A stretch of 64,000 nucleotides of DNA from Haematobia irritans (GCF_050003625.1 NC_134397.1:98874162-98938161); one strand, 5' to 3'. Counted from the stretch's first letter, positions 21,964 through 33,559 are shown. Notes: a model not told the origin generated them from the letters alone. Numbers and translations are program-made.

Positions 21964-22157
21964 AGCTACGTAGCCCAGTGGTTAGTGTGCTGGCTTACAA
22001 ACTGTGTGGTCCGCTGTTCGAATCCCCGTCCGGCAAAAGGTAAAATTGAAAAAAAAAATTATAAAATTTAATAATTTCTTCTACAATGTTTGTACTACAG
22101 AAAAAGGTGCTAAGAACTAAAAAAAGTCATGGAATTGAAAAAAATGTGAGGCAATAT
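21964..22157 (+). repeat. tRNA-derived SINE-like sequence, copy 2
   Basis: GCTACGTAGCCCAGTGGTTA (A-box TAGCCCAGTGG) and CTGTTCGAATCCCC (B-box) lie 45 bp apart, followed by GGCAAAAGGTAAAATT, an A-rich stretch and TTTGTACTACAGAA. The last two blocks recur after the tRNA-like head at 12206-12000, which argues for one dispersed tRNA-derived family. A 3' A-rich tail is absent. Confidence 0.6.
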
Positions 22158-22158
22158 A

Positions 22159-23091
22159 AAGGGTGATTTGTTAAGAGCTTGATAACTTTTTTTTAAAAAA
22201 AAACGCATAAAATTTGCAAAATCTCATCGGTTCTTTATTTGAAACGTTAGATTGGTCCATGACATTTAGTTTTTGAAGATAATTTCATTTAAATGTTGAC
22301 CGCGGCTGCGTCTTAGGTGGTCCATTCGGAAAGTCCAATTTTGGGCAACTTTTTCGAGCATTTCGGCCGGAATAGCCCGAATTTCTTCGGAAATGTTGTC
22401 TTCCAAAGCTGGAATAGTTGCTGGCTTATTTCTGTAGACTTTAGACTTGACGTAGCCCCACAAAAAATAGTCTAAAGGCGTCAAATCGCATGATCTTGGT
22501 GGCCAACTTACCGGTCCATTTCTTGAGATGAATTGTTCTCCGAAGTTTTCCCTCAAAATGGCCATAGAATCGCGAGCTGTGTGGCATGTAGCGCCATCTT
22601 GTTGAAACCACATGTCAACCAAGTTCAGTTCTTCCATTTTTGGCAACAAAAAGTTTGTTAGCATCGAACGATAGCGATCGCCATTCACCGTAACGTTGCG
22701 TCCAACAGCATCTTTGAAAAAATACGGTCCAATGATTCCACCAGCGTACAAACCACACCAAACAGTGCATTTTTCGGGATGCATGGGCAGTTCTTGAACG
22801 GCTTCTGGTTGCTCTTCACTCCAAATGCGGCAATTTTGCTTATTTACGTAGCCATTCAACCAGAAATGAGTCTCATCGCTGAACAAAATTTGTCGATAAA
22901 AAAGCGGATTTTCTGCCACTGATTTTGGTAATAAAATTCAATGATTTGCAAGCGTTGCTCGTTAGTAAGTCTATTCATGATGAAATGTCAAAGCATACTG
23001 AGCATCTTTCTCTTTGACACCATGTCTGAAATCCCACGTGATCTGTCAAATACTAATGCATGAAAATCCTAACCTCAAAAGAATCACCCTT
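22159..23091 (-). mobile_element. Tc1/mariner-superfamily element, internally deleted
   Basis: Terminal AAGGGTGATTTG and GAATCACCCTT are inverted and flanked by TA (22157-22158 and 23092-23093). At 933 bp it is shorter than autonomous relatives because the transposase gene lost its 5' middle portion. Confidence 0.85.
22266..22978 (-). pseudogene. Tc1/mariner transposase with internal deletion
   Basis: The minus-strand ATG at 22978 starts MNRLTNEQRLQIIEFYYQNQ (helix-turn-helix N-terminus). After 20 codons the sequence jumps, one frame off, into the catalytic domain from 22919: FSDETHFWLNGYVNKQNCRI, FQQDGATCHTARDS and PRSCDLTPLDYFLWGYVKSK. The three acidic residues (SDE, QQD, CDL) are present, with the third 37 residues after the second (DD37D-like spacing). 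About 100 residues between the HTH and the first Asp are missing, so no active enzyme. Confidence 0.85.
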
Positions 23092-23370
23092 TACAATTAG
23101 GCAGAAAAAAAAATTTGAGCACAATATTCTTTGGGAGAAAATTCTTCTCAGCATATAATATTTTTGGGTCCAAAATGCCTCCAAACATATTATATGTTCA
23201 CATACTAACATATAGTTTTTTGGAAGACAACATTATTGAATTTGGATGGAAAAATACAAAATGTTTGGAACTTAGACTACCCAAACATATTATATTGTTT
23301 AGACCAATATGCTTTCAAACATATTATATATTGGAAGAAATCAAACATATAAATGTTTGGGCAATGCCCA

Positions 23371-23605
23371 TGTTTATGCTAAAATTCATTATTTCAATTT
23401 GAACGCTGTGCTTAAATACTTTTGTAAAAATCCCCATAATTCAGTCCCTTCAAATCGTTTTGAAATACCTAATCGATTACTAGAAAACGATATCTATATT
23501 GAACATCAACTTTTAACGAATCTATCGACGACCAGTCATGCCACAACACAACTTCCGCCAAAAAACTGAAATATACCTTCTTGTTCTGTTACAACATTCC
23601 TACTG
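23371..23605 (+). repeat. BEL-A LTR copy 1, 5' part only
   Basis: Begins TGTTTATGCTAAAATTC right after the flank GCCCA and matches the first 235 bp of the 463-bp LTR. It ends at a MITE (23606) and the rest of the LTR does not resume on the far side. Confidence 0.85.
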
Positions 23606-24759
23606 CACACAGAAAACAAATTTGTTGTGCCAACCAATTTGTTTGCCAACCGATTTATTTGGTCCCATCTACTACATCACAAAATTTGTTAGAACAACCA
23701 ATTGTTGTCTGGCACAACTGTACAGAAAATTGTTTGGATGACTAAATTTTGGGCACAATAACAGGCTAATTGGAAATCACAACCAATATGGTTTTATTCG
23801 TTTGTTAAAGCAATTATCTGTTTTTTTCGGAAAACCAATTATTATAAAATTAAAGAAAACGTCCGTTGAATGATTTCATATTTTATTTTATTTAATTGTA
23901 TTACAAATTATATTATATTGATAATTTACCTAATGAAAAAATTTGAATGTCGCCCGAATTCGGCATTTCTGGTTCTGGTGCACGGTTCTCAAAATATCTT
24001 CTTCTTCAGTCATCGTTCGATACTCACAATCACGAGATCGATTTTCAACGGGACTCACACATAACCAGGCGAAATGTTCTCTATGCTGATTGATTTTAGT
24101 TCGATGATGAGGCACAAAATCTATATATACACCTTTCATCATCCCGGAAGTCGTCATATTTTGATTGATATATTTGATGAAATTGTAACAAAATTAGGGA
24201 AAAGGTTAAAATGTGAGTGATATTAATGTCGCTTTATGTTTAACATACTTACCACTTAGGAATGCAGCTACGGGTTCAAAAGAATGGTTAGATATAAGAC
24301 GCGGCATTCCGTGTTTGGTAGATTACATTTTAAAATTGAACTAACTTCATCAAATATTTAAATTGTAGAGTTTCATACATTTACCGAAATAAATAACTTA
24401 TTTGTTGTCATATATATGTACTCCATAGCAACAAATTCCCTTTATAACTATAAAATTTGTTAACACAACCAATTTATTAGCTAGGCGGACTTTCAGTTGG
24501 GTTTGGTGACACATTGGCAAAACAAATCAGTTATCACAACAGGGTGGAATAAATTGAAATGGTTAGTTACTTCAATGTATAAATAACGACCAATATTTGG
24601 TCGTGTGTACCAACTTTTGGTCACACCACCGTTATATTGATTATATAAACTATCAAACAAGAGAAATAACTAATAATTATTCCACACAATTAAAAATTGT
24701 GGGTCTCCACTATCAAACTGTTGTCGTAATCGAATTCCAACCAATCATTTCTCTGGGTG
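23606..24759. mobile_element. MITE with CACACAGAAA / TTTCTCTGGGTG ends, second copy
   Basis: Same ends and subterminal words (AACAAATTTGTTG, CAACCAATT) as 4161-5395. The right side has TA, but the left side reads CTACTG, so flanking sequence was lost after insertion. Noncoding. Confidence 0.75.
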
Positions 24760-24899
24760 TAGACTCCCGAGCAAGAACTTAATTGCATAGACAATATTAA
24801 TAAGCTTAATAAAGATACCTTGCCATCGTGCCGAATGCGTGCTTGTGGTATGATTGAAGGCAAAATTTTATTGCAGTAGTACTGCAAGGCCGGCGGAAA
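24760..24899 (+). other. BEL-A interior 3' remnant before LTR copy 2
   Basis: 24831-24899 is identical to the 69 bp that precede LTR copies 3 and 4, ending in the polypurine-type GGCCGGCGGAAA. It therefore derives from the 3' interior of an upstream element otherwise deleted. 24760-24830 has no match in the window. Confidence 0.7.
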
Positions 24900-25362
24900 T
24901 GTTTATGCTAAAATTCATTATTTCAATTTGAACGCTGTGCTTAAATACTTTTGTAAAAATCCCCATAATTCAGTCCCTTCAAATCGTTTTGAAATACCTA
25001 ATCGATTACTAGAAAACGATATCTATATTGAACATCAACTTTTAACGAATCTATCGACGACCAGTCATGCCACAACACAACTTCCGCCAAAAAACTGAAA
25101 TATACCTTCTTGTTCTGTTACAACATTCCTACTGGTAAGATCGACAATCTAGAGAAAATAAAATTCGAAGTTGTCAACAAAATCATAATATTTTGTTTTC
25201 ATTTGTTTTTCTCCTTTAACTGTCTGATCTACACTTCACCAATATAAACCCGTCTGGAGAGAAAGATCCACTATCGTGACTGTGATCTATTTTTCGCTTT
25301 CCTCACTCATAGAGATTCTTGGCCCTTCTCCAAACCAAAGACGCTGCCGTTCTCCATAATCA
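24900..25362 (+). repeat. BEL-A LTR copy 2, full length (5' LTR of the main interior)
   Basis: 463 bp from TGTTTATG to CATAATCA, with TG...CA ends. It is the same length as copy 4. A TGGTCCACTTCGATCC stretch starts 4 bp after the LTR and may be the primer-binding site; I could not match it to a tRNA. Confidence 0.88.
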
Positions 25363-27440
25363 TTTTGGTCCACTTCGATCCGGATTGCTGCGTTTGTTTG
25401 GAGACTTGCGCTCTGAGAGGATTCCAGCTTCACCATTACTAGTAACGACTCTACACGTTTCAGTAGCAGTAGCCGCAATACAGGTTAGTTCGCATTTCTC
25501 CTTCTTTCGATCATTCAGTCTAAATGGTAGTGCGGTAGTGGTATCGAGAAAAAGAAAAAATATGAAATAATGCGTGTGTGACGGAATATATTTTTAATAG
25601 TGGGAAATGCGGAAAAATATTACAAAATCTTTGGGAGAAATTCTCTATTGTATACTGTGAATATCGTTTTGAATTGAATAACATTCGACATATGTTTTTT
25701 CGAGTATCTGGTTTAATGCTTTGGCTCGACACATGAATATAACCGTGGTTCATTGGTTCTCCTTCGAAGCTGTATTGGCAGAGTTTTTTAAGTGGTAAAT
25801 CTATGGAGAGTTCTCGATGCACATAATATTTTCATTTTTTTATCCACGTGCTACATATATATAATTTACCCATTGCGATGGTGAACAGGGTGTAATGACA
25901 GTGATTAGCAACAGAGCTCTGTTGACACCAATTCCATATGTTTTTTGCAGTGCGTGGCTGCTATGATATGTTTGTCTCTTTTTACGGCAGATTTCGTTCA
26001 TGTATGCATGTATGAATATTTGTTTGCAGGTGTCTTCCAAGTTATTATATCACTCATGCCATATTTTCTTTGATCTCTCTCTGGGAGACTGACATATGTA
26101 TGCTCTTAGACACGTCGATTTGTCCTATTATGGAGATTACCTCGGCCCTCCAGTGAAAATTACAGAAATATAGATGTTATTTACAGATTGTGTTCATATC
26201 GATTTTCTCATTATACCCCCATAATATATGTGCATTTTTTTCTACTCCACAAACTTGTGAAGGCTATTACGGGATCCATAACAAACAATTTATTGATACT
26301 TCATATTGTAACTTGCGATCTTTATGGGATAATTTTTGTGAGTGAATCACTTGAACAGTCTTAATAACTCTCGACGTTACTCGTTCTTTCTTGGACTGGC
26401 ACCTTGTTTCTGCCATCCATCTGTTCGAAACCTGTTGTTTCCCATTCTTTAGTTCTGAGAAATTCTCTGCTCCTCTATATAGTTGTCTCCCTATCTATCC
26501 GTCTCTTTCCTACATATACATGTATTTTACGCTGTTTCTCAATCCCATTTCGTTTCCACGAAGAATCGTAGCAAAACAAAGGAATATCGAAAGGCCATCG
26601 ACCTCAAGTTAATTTCTCCACTTTCTTACTTTCTCTGAATTGCTTTATACCCAACGCACATTTTCGGAAAGGTACATACACCTGCCGGAAAATTTTTAGA
26701 TCTGGAATACCATTAATATTATATTGGATTTACGTATTATTTCTGGTCATTTCTTTGTTATAATTGGAGATTTTATATGCCGGTATTATGATTTGTCGAT
26801 CCCGAAGTTGACTTTGTCAGGATACTTTATGCAAATTAAATTGTCATAGAATTTTCTATACGTGACGAATTTCTGATTGTGTTTGTTAAGATCGGATTCT
26901 GAATGAACTGAAAGAGGAAAACCAGTTCAAAGACTTCGTACGGATAAGTTGGAAGGTGGGAGGAAATGTTCATAGGGAAATGCTAAGTTTTGATATTTTT
27001 TGATAGGGGGATTGAATTTTGACACTTTCAAGTCATATTATTTTCTATGGGATTTTGGTTTCACGGAACTCTTTTAGCGAAATTTCGACGGGATTTTCTA
27101 TAGTACTCGACTAATGAGTAATTGGAATTTCGTGCCGATTTCCTATATGAACTCAATGTCAACAATATTCTCGGGATATTAAATTATGGACATATTTGCT
27201 TTGGAGATTAAATTATAAGATTTTCTATCCACTTCGCATTCCGTCATAATTTTCGTAGTCTACTGTACGACAATAGAATTTTGACGACATTTTCTGTGGG
27301 GCAATATTCTGCGAATTAAGTCTTATGGACATATTTTTGTTGGAGTTTATGTCGGGGAGATAATTTTTTGATCAGGCTTTCTTAATGGTAAGCTACACGG
27401 ACAATTATTGGCAGACGAGTGCACTTGCATAGATTTCGAC
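25363..27440 (+). other. Long untranslated leader of BEL-A
   Basis: About 2.1 kb between LTR and gag without a convincing frame. Near its end an ATG at 27385-27387 is followed directly by GTAAGC, a good splice-donor match; read unspliced it opens only a 15-codon frame. The gag ATG is at 27441. Confidence 0.6.
27385..27393 (+). promoter_or_regulatory. Candidate 5' splice site after an ATG in the BEL-A leader
   Basis: AATG|GTAAGC with GT at 27388-27389. Paired with the acceptor ending at 32692 it would give ATG CTC ACT ATG CCT, in frame with ORF3. Inferred from sequence only. Confidence 0.4.
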
Positions 27441-28574
27441 ATGTCTCTAGAGAATTTCACCCGGTTGGCTGATAAACTCGTATTTTTCGAGGCCGGCTTG
27501 AACGAAAGGGCCGCGCCTATGTCCTCCATCCATTCAATCGAAGTCCATAAGGAGGAGTTAGCTTCAATTTGGGAGGGTTTAAAAACGGCTTACGGCAAGT
27601 GTGTTGCGGACATTGAAACAGAGGCCGAAGAGGCTGATGTAGATGCATCGGATAAAAAGGATGCCAATGAGCTAGATAATTTGAAGCATAAATACATGAG
27701 TGCTTATATCACTTACTGCCGTTGCAGCACCCTTTTGAGGGAAAGCGCCTATGGGTTTTCTGAGCCTCCGCCTGCTCCTAGGGCAGATCTTACCCCACGG
27801 TCAGACTCAGGACAGAGTTTCGGTTTTACATTACCACCCTGCGACATCCCCATCTTTGGGGGTGATTACTCTTCGTGGCCCACCTTCCGGGACATTTTCG
27901 AAGCAGTGTGCAACAAAAACCCTCGTCTGAGCTCCGTGGAAAAGTTATTTCATTTGAGCCAGAGAACCAGAGGTGAGCCTCATGACATTGTGAAGAAGGT
28001 GCCTCTTACTAATGAAAACTTCCGGGTCGCTTGGGCCAACTTATGTTCTAGATATGAGAACAAAAGAGCCCTTATTAATATCCAGTTGAAGAAGCTATTC
28101 AGCCTATCTCCAATATCCAATGAGACATCTACTGATCTCAAGATATTACAGAGGGATATCAACGCCTGTATATCTCTACTTGAACTTTATGAGGTCGATG
28201 TGGGCAGTTGGGACCCCATTTTTGTATTTATTTGCTCGAATTGTCTTTCTGACACCACTTTAACTTTATGGGAGCAAACACTGCCTGACAAAACCATCAC
28301 TCCTAAATGGGCGAAAATGGACGATTTTCTCACCAACAGGCATCGTACGCTCGAATCCGTATCTGAGGTTCGAAAGGCGGTACACGGGTCAAGTTTAAAA
28401 TCTTGTCCAAAGGCGAGTGCAAAGACTGGGGGAAAGTCCAGTAACGCCCATGTCCATTCCTTTCAGAGTAAGGTAAGCGAACCCAAATGTCAATTATGCC
28501 CAAACGACGCTCATCCAATTAGAAAGTGTCCTCGCTTTTTGGCGTTGTCCCAAAGTGTCCCAAAGATTGGCTGA
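27441..28574 (+). pseudogene. BEL-A gag (DUF1759-type), ends in a frameshift at the zinc knuckles
   Basis: I choose the ATG at 27441 (MSLENFTRLADKLVFFEAGL) because BEL-B gag starts at the equivalent MTALLNFTRISDSLIIFNAG; the upstream continuation of the frame has no ATG. An acidic coiled region (ETEAEEADVD) precedes the capsid-like core: LPPCDIPIFGGDYSSWPTFR, SVEKLFHLSQRTRGEPHDIV, AWANLCSRYENKRALINIQL and LTLWEQTLPDKTITPKWAKM. The first zinc knuckle follows (CQLCPNDAHPIRKC, CX2CX4HX4C). The frame then ends at 28574 while the rest of the zinc region continues in another frame. Confidence 0.85.
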
Positions 28575-29330
28575 GATAAAAAAATCCAAATTATGCACTA
28601 ACTGTTTTTCACGGGTACATTCAGTCAAGAATTGCAAAAGCAAATATTCTTGTTTCAAATGCAACAAAAAGCATAATACCCTACTGCATAGGGAAGATTC
28701 GAAGTCCCAAACCGTAGCACTATCTGGTCCATCTTCTAGGCCTGACACCCTTTCTGCATCAAATCCATCCACATCCATACATGCTTTTCTACTAGCGCTA
28801 AAGACGTTCTGTTAGGTACCGCATTAGTGAACATATGCTACAATGGACTGACATATTGTGCTAGATCTCTAGTTGATTCTGGATCGCAAGGTACTTTTAT
28901 TTCTGAAAAACTTTTCAACGTTATGAAACTGCCATTCCGTAAGACATATGCTAAGGTTTCAGGTTTGAACAACTCAGTTTCGGCTTCAGTTCAAAAGGAA
29001 TGTTCTTTCATAATATCGCCTGCCAGCGATAATGGGACTGAACTTCCGGCGACAACATTGGTTGTCCCACATTTATCAGGTAGCTTGCCATCCTGAACAC
29101 TAGATATTTCATCTCTTTCGGAGATTCCTTGTATTCCTCTGGCTGATCCGAAATTTTTCCAAAGTTCAAAAATAGATATTTTGTTAGGAGGAGATTTGCT
29201 TCCTTCGATTATGCTACCCGGTGTTCGACACCAGGTGTGTGGCTCCTTAATCGCACAAGAAACGATCTTTGGATGGATCCTTACGGGACCACTCCCTGAC
29301 GAACCGGCATGTTTCTTTTCACTAGTAGTG
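28555..29330 (+). pseudogene. BEL-A zinc knuckles 2-3 and retropepsin (DUF1758-type), frameshifted
   Basis: Knuckles CTNCFSRVHSVKNC and CFKCNKKHNTLLH lie in 28555-28815. After a frame change near 28806 the protease runs VLLGTALVNICYNGLTYCAR and LVDSGSQGTFISEKLF, keeping the catalytic D-S-G. A TGA at 29094-29096 and another frame change near 29330 interrupt it; between them DILLGGDLLPSIMLPGVR and ETIFGWILTG are the usual C-terminal protease motifs. Not translatable as one protein. Confidence 0.82.
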
Positions 29331-31150
29331 TTCTTTTTTGTGAGATTTCACTAGAGAAGCAACTTTCGCGTTTCTGGGAGGTGGAGGAACTCCCTCGGAG
29401 AAGATTTATGACTCCCTCTGACCAATTCTGTGAATCTTTGTTTCTTCGTACAACGAAACGCAGTGAAAATAGAAGATACGTAGTTTCGCTTCCGTTCAAA
29501 GATAGCTTCCCGGAGGGGTTGAATATCGGTTCTTCCAGGAAGAATACTATGGGTCAGTTTTGCCGGAATGAGGCTCGGTTACTTCGAACACCCCAATTCA
29601 AAATGGAGTATGATAAAGTACTCACTGAATATCTCCATTTGGGGCATATGGAGAGGATTGATACACCTTCCTCCCTTGACCCGGAAAATGTGTACTACTT
29701 ACCCCATCATGCCGTCATAAAACCCGAGAGTACCACTACGAAGGTAAGGGTTGTCTTCAATGCCTCATCTCGTACGTCCAATGGGGTAAGCCTCAACGAC
29801 GTGTTACATGTTGGTCCTGTTCTACAAAACGACCTTACGATTCTCATTCTGCGATGGCGATTTTTCCGATTTGTTTTTAACGGTAACATCACGAAGATGT
29901 ATCGCCAAATCCTTGTTGATCCAAGGCACACTTCGTTCCAACGTATCCTTTATCGAGAGGATGCTAATGGTCCCATACGGGACTATGAGCTCAAGACAGT
30001 GACTTTTGGTGTGAACTGTGCACCATATTTAGCCATTCGCACTCTCCTACAGTTGGCATGCGACGTCCAGTCTATCTATCCTTTGGCCAGCGATATCTTA
30101 CGGAACTCGATGTACGTGGATGATGCATTGGTAGGTGCTCATACTGTTTCTGATGCTAGAGAAGCCAGGGATCAGCTCGTAAGGGCCTTAGCGTCCGCAG
30201 GTTTTGAGATGAGGAAATGGACATCGAATTCTAGGGAAATACTATCTGACATTTTCAACGAAGATTTACTTTGCGATGACTTTCTTCAATTCGACGATCG
30301 GAGTTTAGCGAAAACTTTGGGCATCCGTTGGAATGCTATGTCCGACTCGTTTTACTTTTTCCTTGCTCCCTTATCAAGTTCCGTAACTTTTTCTAAGCGT
30401 AATGTTCTTTCGCAAATTTCAAAATTATTTGATCCCGCTGGTTGGCTTTCACCTTTTGTTGTTATTGCTAAGATTATTATGCAACAAATCTGGTTGGAAA
30501 AGACCGATTGGGATGAACCTATTTCTGATAGGATTTTAACCAGGTGGAAAACTTTTCAAGCCCATTATTTATCCATAAATTCCATAAGGATTCCACGCTG
30601 GTTCGGTTATACCCCAGATTGTAATATTCAGTTTCATGGATTCTGTGACGCTTCGGAGAAAGCATATGCGGCTGTCCTCTATGTTCGTGTCGAATCAAAT
30701 GACTCTGTGTCCACATCGTTAGTATCGTCGAAAACCAGGGTTGCCCCCATTAAGACGTTATCTATTCCACGTTTGGAGTTGTGTGGTGCTACTCTGTTAG
30801 CCGAGATGATCGATAATATTCTTTCCCAATTGAGTTTAGCGAGTTACTCTGTACATTGTTGGACGGATTCAACCATAGTGTTGGCATGGCTAGCAAAGCC
30901 CCCTTGCGTCTGGGCAACATTTGTGGCGAATAGGATATCCAAGATTACGGGAATGAAAAATCCATCCAAATGGGCCCATGTTGACTCAGATTCTAATCCT
31001 GCTGATTTAGCGAGTCGTGGTGCTTATCCGGATGAAATTATTGACAATCGATTACGGTGGAACGGACCCCAATGGCTTCGTAAGTCTCCAGGTGAATGGC
31101 CGCAGCCAAACAGTTCCACATCAGATGATATTGAGATAGAGAGGAAATAG
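29309..31150 (+). pseudogene. BEL-A reverse transcriptase and RNase H
   Basis: 613 codons. RT: YYLPHHAVIKPESTTTKVRV, VVFNASSRTSNGVSLND, motif A FNGNITKMYRQI in which the catalytic Asp of BEL-B (FNGDIEKMY) is Asn, VTFGVNCAPYLA, and motif C MYVDDALVG (residues 268-276). The Pao-type connection follows (SKLFDPAGWLSPFVVIAKII), then RNase H-like FHGFCDASEKAYAAVLYVR, RLELCGATLLAEM, VHCWTDSTIVLAWL and DSNPADLASRGAYP. It ends at an in-frame TAG (31148-31150); the frame continues into integrase. Inactive by the stop and the D-to-N change. Confidence 0.88.
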
Positions 31151-32617
31151 ATTAAAGTACATTTCCAATATTTTGATGCTTTTGATGACGTACTCAGTCG
31201 CACTCACCCAAGCTTTCGAGCGTACTTTCACAAGGATACCAGGATAGTTTCTGCATCTGAGATCTTAACAGTGCAAAATCGATTGGTAATCATGAGTGAA
31301 AAGTTCTATTACCCTAAGGAGTACATGACACTTTTAGCTAAGAAACCTATATCCAAATCAAGTTCGATTTTGAATCTGAATCCTTTCTGTGACTCCGAAG
31401 GTATACTGAGAGTCTGCGGTAGGCTTGTATCGTCCACATCGTTATCATATAACGAAAAACATCCGATCATTCTTCCGTATAATTGTCGCTTGTCGAAGTT
31501 GTTAATTCAATTTATTCATGATATATCTCTTCACGGAGGCAACCAACTAGTCCTTAGGCTAGTTCGAATGCAATTTTGGATACCAAGAGTTAAGAACTTG
31601 ATAAAATCTGTAATAAATAAATGTAAAATATGCACCATATATAAACGCAGATGCCAAGCCCAATTAATGTCCGCATTGCATCCTGAGAGATCTAATATTT
31701 CTCGCCCATTTGTCCATACGGGCCTTGATTTCGCGGGACCATTTGATATAAAGAATTACACTGGTAGGGCATGTCTTATAACCAAAGGATATGTATGTGT
31801 ATTCGTTTGTTTCTCTACTAAGGCGATACATTTGGAGGCAACTTCCGACCTATCCACATCGGCGTTCTTGGCAGCCTTTACTAGATTTATTTCGCGCCGA
31901 GGCTGTCCACTACATATACACTCCGACAATGGTACAACATTCGTAGGTGCATCCAGGATCATTGCGAAAGAATTTATTCAGACTTCTCAGCAAGCTGTCG
32001 TCGCAAATTATTCGCATCAAAATATATCCTGGCACTTTATTCCACCCGGGGCTCCTCATATGGGAGGCCTCTGGGAAGCCGGCGTAAAGAGCTTTAAAAC
32101 TCACTTCAGGAAAGTTGCCAGTAATTTTAAATATACTTTTGAAGAGTTTCAGACTTTGCTGGCGAGAATAGAATCGTGCCACAATTCCCGTCCTCTATCT
32201 CCCATGTCCGAGGACCCATCCGATTTCGATGCGCTCACGCCAGGACACTTTCTGATCGGTACTCCTATCTTAGCTCCAATTGACCCTAACATCCGGGAAG
32301 CCCCAATATCTTTGCTGAATCGGTGGCAACGACTCAAGTCCCTTCATCAGCACTTCTGTACACGATGGAAGGACGAGTACCTCAAAGAGCTCCACAAAAG
32401 GCACAAATGGCAAAGACCAACAGAGAACCTTAAAGAGAACACGCTGGTGGTCATACGCGAGGAGAATATCCCTCCAAATTGTTGGCGAATTGGCCGAATC
32501 TCCAAAGTATACTCCGGTAGTGATTCTAGGGTACGAGTCGCGGAAGTTCTTACTGCGAAAGGTTTGATCACTAGACCAATTACGAAACTGGTCATTCTTC
32601 CAATGGACAGCATATAG
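31151..32617 (+). pseudogene. BEL-A integrase and C-terminal DUF5641-type domain
   Basis: Same frame as RT after the stop; the first ATG-led stretch is 31271-32617. Zinc-binding FIHDISLHGG (two His) and CKICTIYK (two Cys), then catalytic D (HTGLDFAGPF), D (HSDNGTTFVGA) and E (GGLWEAGVKSFK). LTPGHFLIGTP, LLNRWQRLKSLHQHFCTRWK and the C-terminal beta-rich VVIREENIPPNCWRIGRISK follow. The integrase part itself is uninterrupted and keeps all catalytic residues, but upstream breaks prevent a normal polyprotein. Confidence 0.88.
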
Positions 32618-32679
32618 ACTACTTTAATGATCAATTCTGCCCGTTAGTGTCCACAATATTGCCTAAAGAGTCCTTCACC

Positions 32680-32698
32680 ATCCTTTTTTCAGCTCACT
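32680..32698 (+). promoter_or_regulatory. Candidate 3' splice site before BEL-A ORF3
   Basis: ATCCTTTTTTCAG|CTCACT: a pyrimidine tract and CAG ending at 32692, six bases before the ORF3 ATG. The exon would start in phase 0 with ORF3. The same site occurs in the duplicated copy, with AG ending at 34588. Confidence 0.45.
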
Positions 32699-33559
32699 AT
32701 GCCTAACACTCACAACGTAAAAGGCGGCATTCAATTCCGATGCAGAATTTGTAGAGGTTCCCATGCTCTAAGGAAATGCAGACGTTTTCTTAATATGAAT
32801 ATTGCCCAACGAGAACAAGCTGTACAAAAGTATGGGTATTGTAAGAATTGTTTGACCCACACACATTCAGAAGGGACATGTTTTACTAAAACCGGTTGCA
32901 GAATCTGTCACTCAAAACATCACACCTACCTACACTATCATCCCCGCATGCAGTCCAAACAATCTCAGCTTCGACGAAGTAAGCGTAATGATAATACAGC
33001 TGAAGCCGGAAAACGTTTTAAAAAAGAAGCTTCGCCAAAGCCATCCACACCAACTTTAGAACAACAGACCTCGCTTTCATCCATACTCAAACAAAATTCA
33101 GTTACACTTCTTCCGACTATCCTAGTCAAGGTCCCCTGTAAAAGTGGAAACAAAACTCTACGCTGCCTGTTGGACTCCGCTGCTAAGGCGAGTTACATTA
33201 CGTATCGAGTGGTTGATAAGTTGGGTCTTACTACGTTAGCTCTTGATAAGGAAACAATTTGTCCACTTCCTCTTATATCTGTCCATGAATCTAATATCCG
33301 AATCCAAGCAATCCTGAAACTCCAGAACAGAATATCCATCAATACTCCCAAGGAGACAATATCTGAAGCTCTGAGAGAAAACTTCCACAACATCGTATTG
33401 GCCGACCGACACTTTTATAAGACATCGTCAATCGACATTATCCTAGGGGTCGACATTTATTCTAGGATAATTCGTGAGGGCATTCTTGTTCGTCCTGGCC
33501 TTCCAACCGCCCAAAACACCATATTTGGGTGGACACTTTATGGTCTTTGTCAAAAATAA
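32699..33559 (+). CDS. BEL-A ORF3: three zinc knuckles plus retropepsin-like domain, downstream of integrase
   Basis: 286 residues, intact. Zinc knuckles: C15-C18-H22-C27 (CX2CX3HX4C), C48-C51-H56-C61, and C67-C70 with KHH and H79. A basic, Ser-rich linker (residues 82-130) precedes a DUF1758-like domain: LLDSAAKASYI (D159, but the G of D-S/T-G is A), LQNRISINTPKETISEAL, NIVLADRHFYKTSSIDIILG and TIFGWTLYGLC. The start is the ATG after the acceptor-like CAG. It is more similar to BEL-B ORF3 than to the gag-pol zinc-knuckle/protease region of its own element. Possible role: nucleic-acid binding or Gag-like accessory protein; proteolytic activity is unlikely. No signal peptide or membrane segment, so not an env protein. 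Confidence 0.75.
   Translation: MPNTHNVKGGIQFRCRICRGSHALRKCRRFLNMNIAQREQAVQKYGYCKNCLTHTHSEGTCFTKTGCRICHSKHHTYLHYHPRMQSKQSQLRRSKRNDNTAEAGKRFKKEASPKPSTPTLEQQTSLSSILKQNSVTLLPTILVKVPCKSGNKTLRCLLDSAAKASYITYRVVDKLGLTTLALDKETICPLPLISVHESNIRIQAILKLQNRISINTPKETISEALRENFHNIVLADRHFYKTSSIDIILGVDIYSRIIREGILVRPGLPTAQNTIFGWTLYGLCQK

Noticed and set aside
21964..22038. Functional tRNA gene
   Set aside because: A and B boxes are present, but the arms pair poorly and the block recurs inside another MITE; treated as a SINE head.
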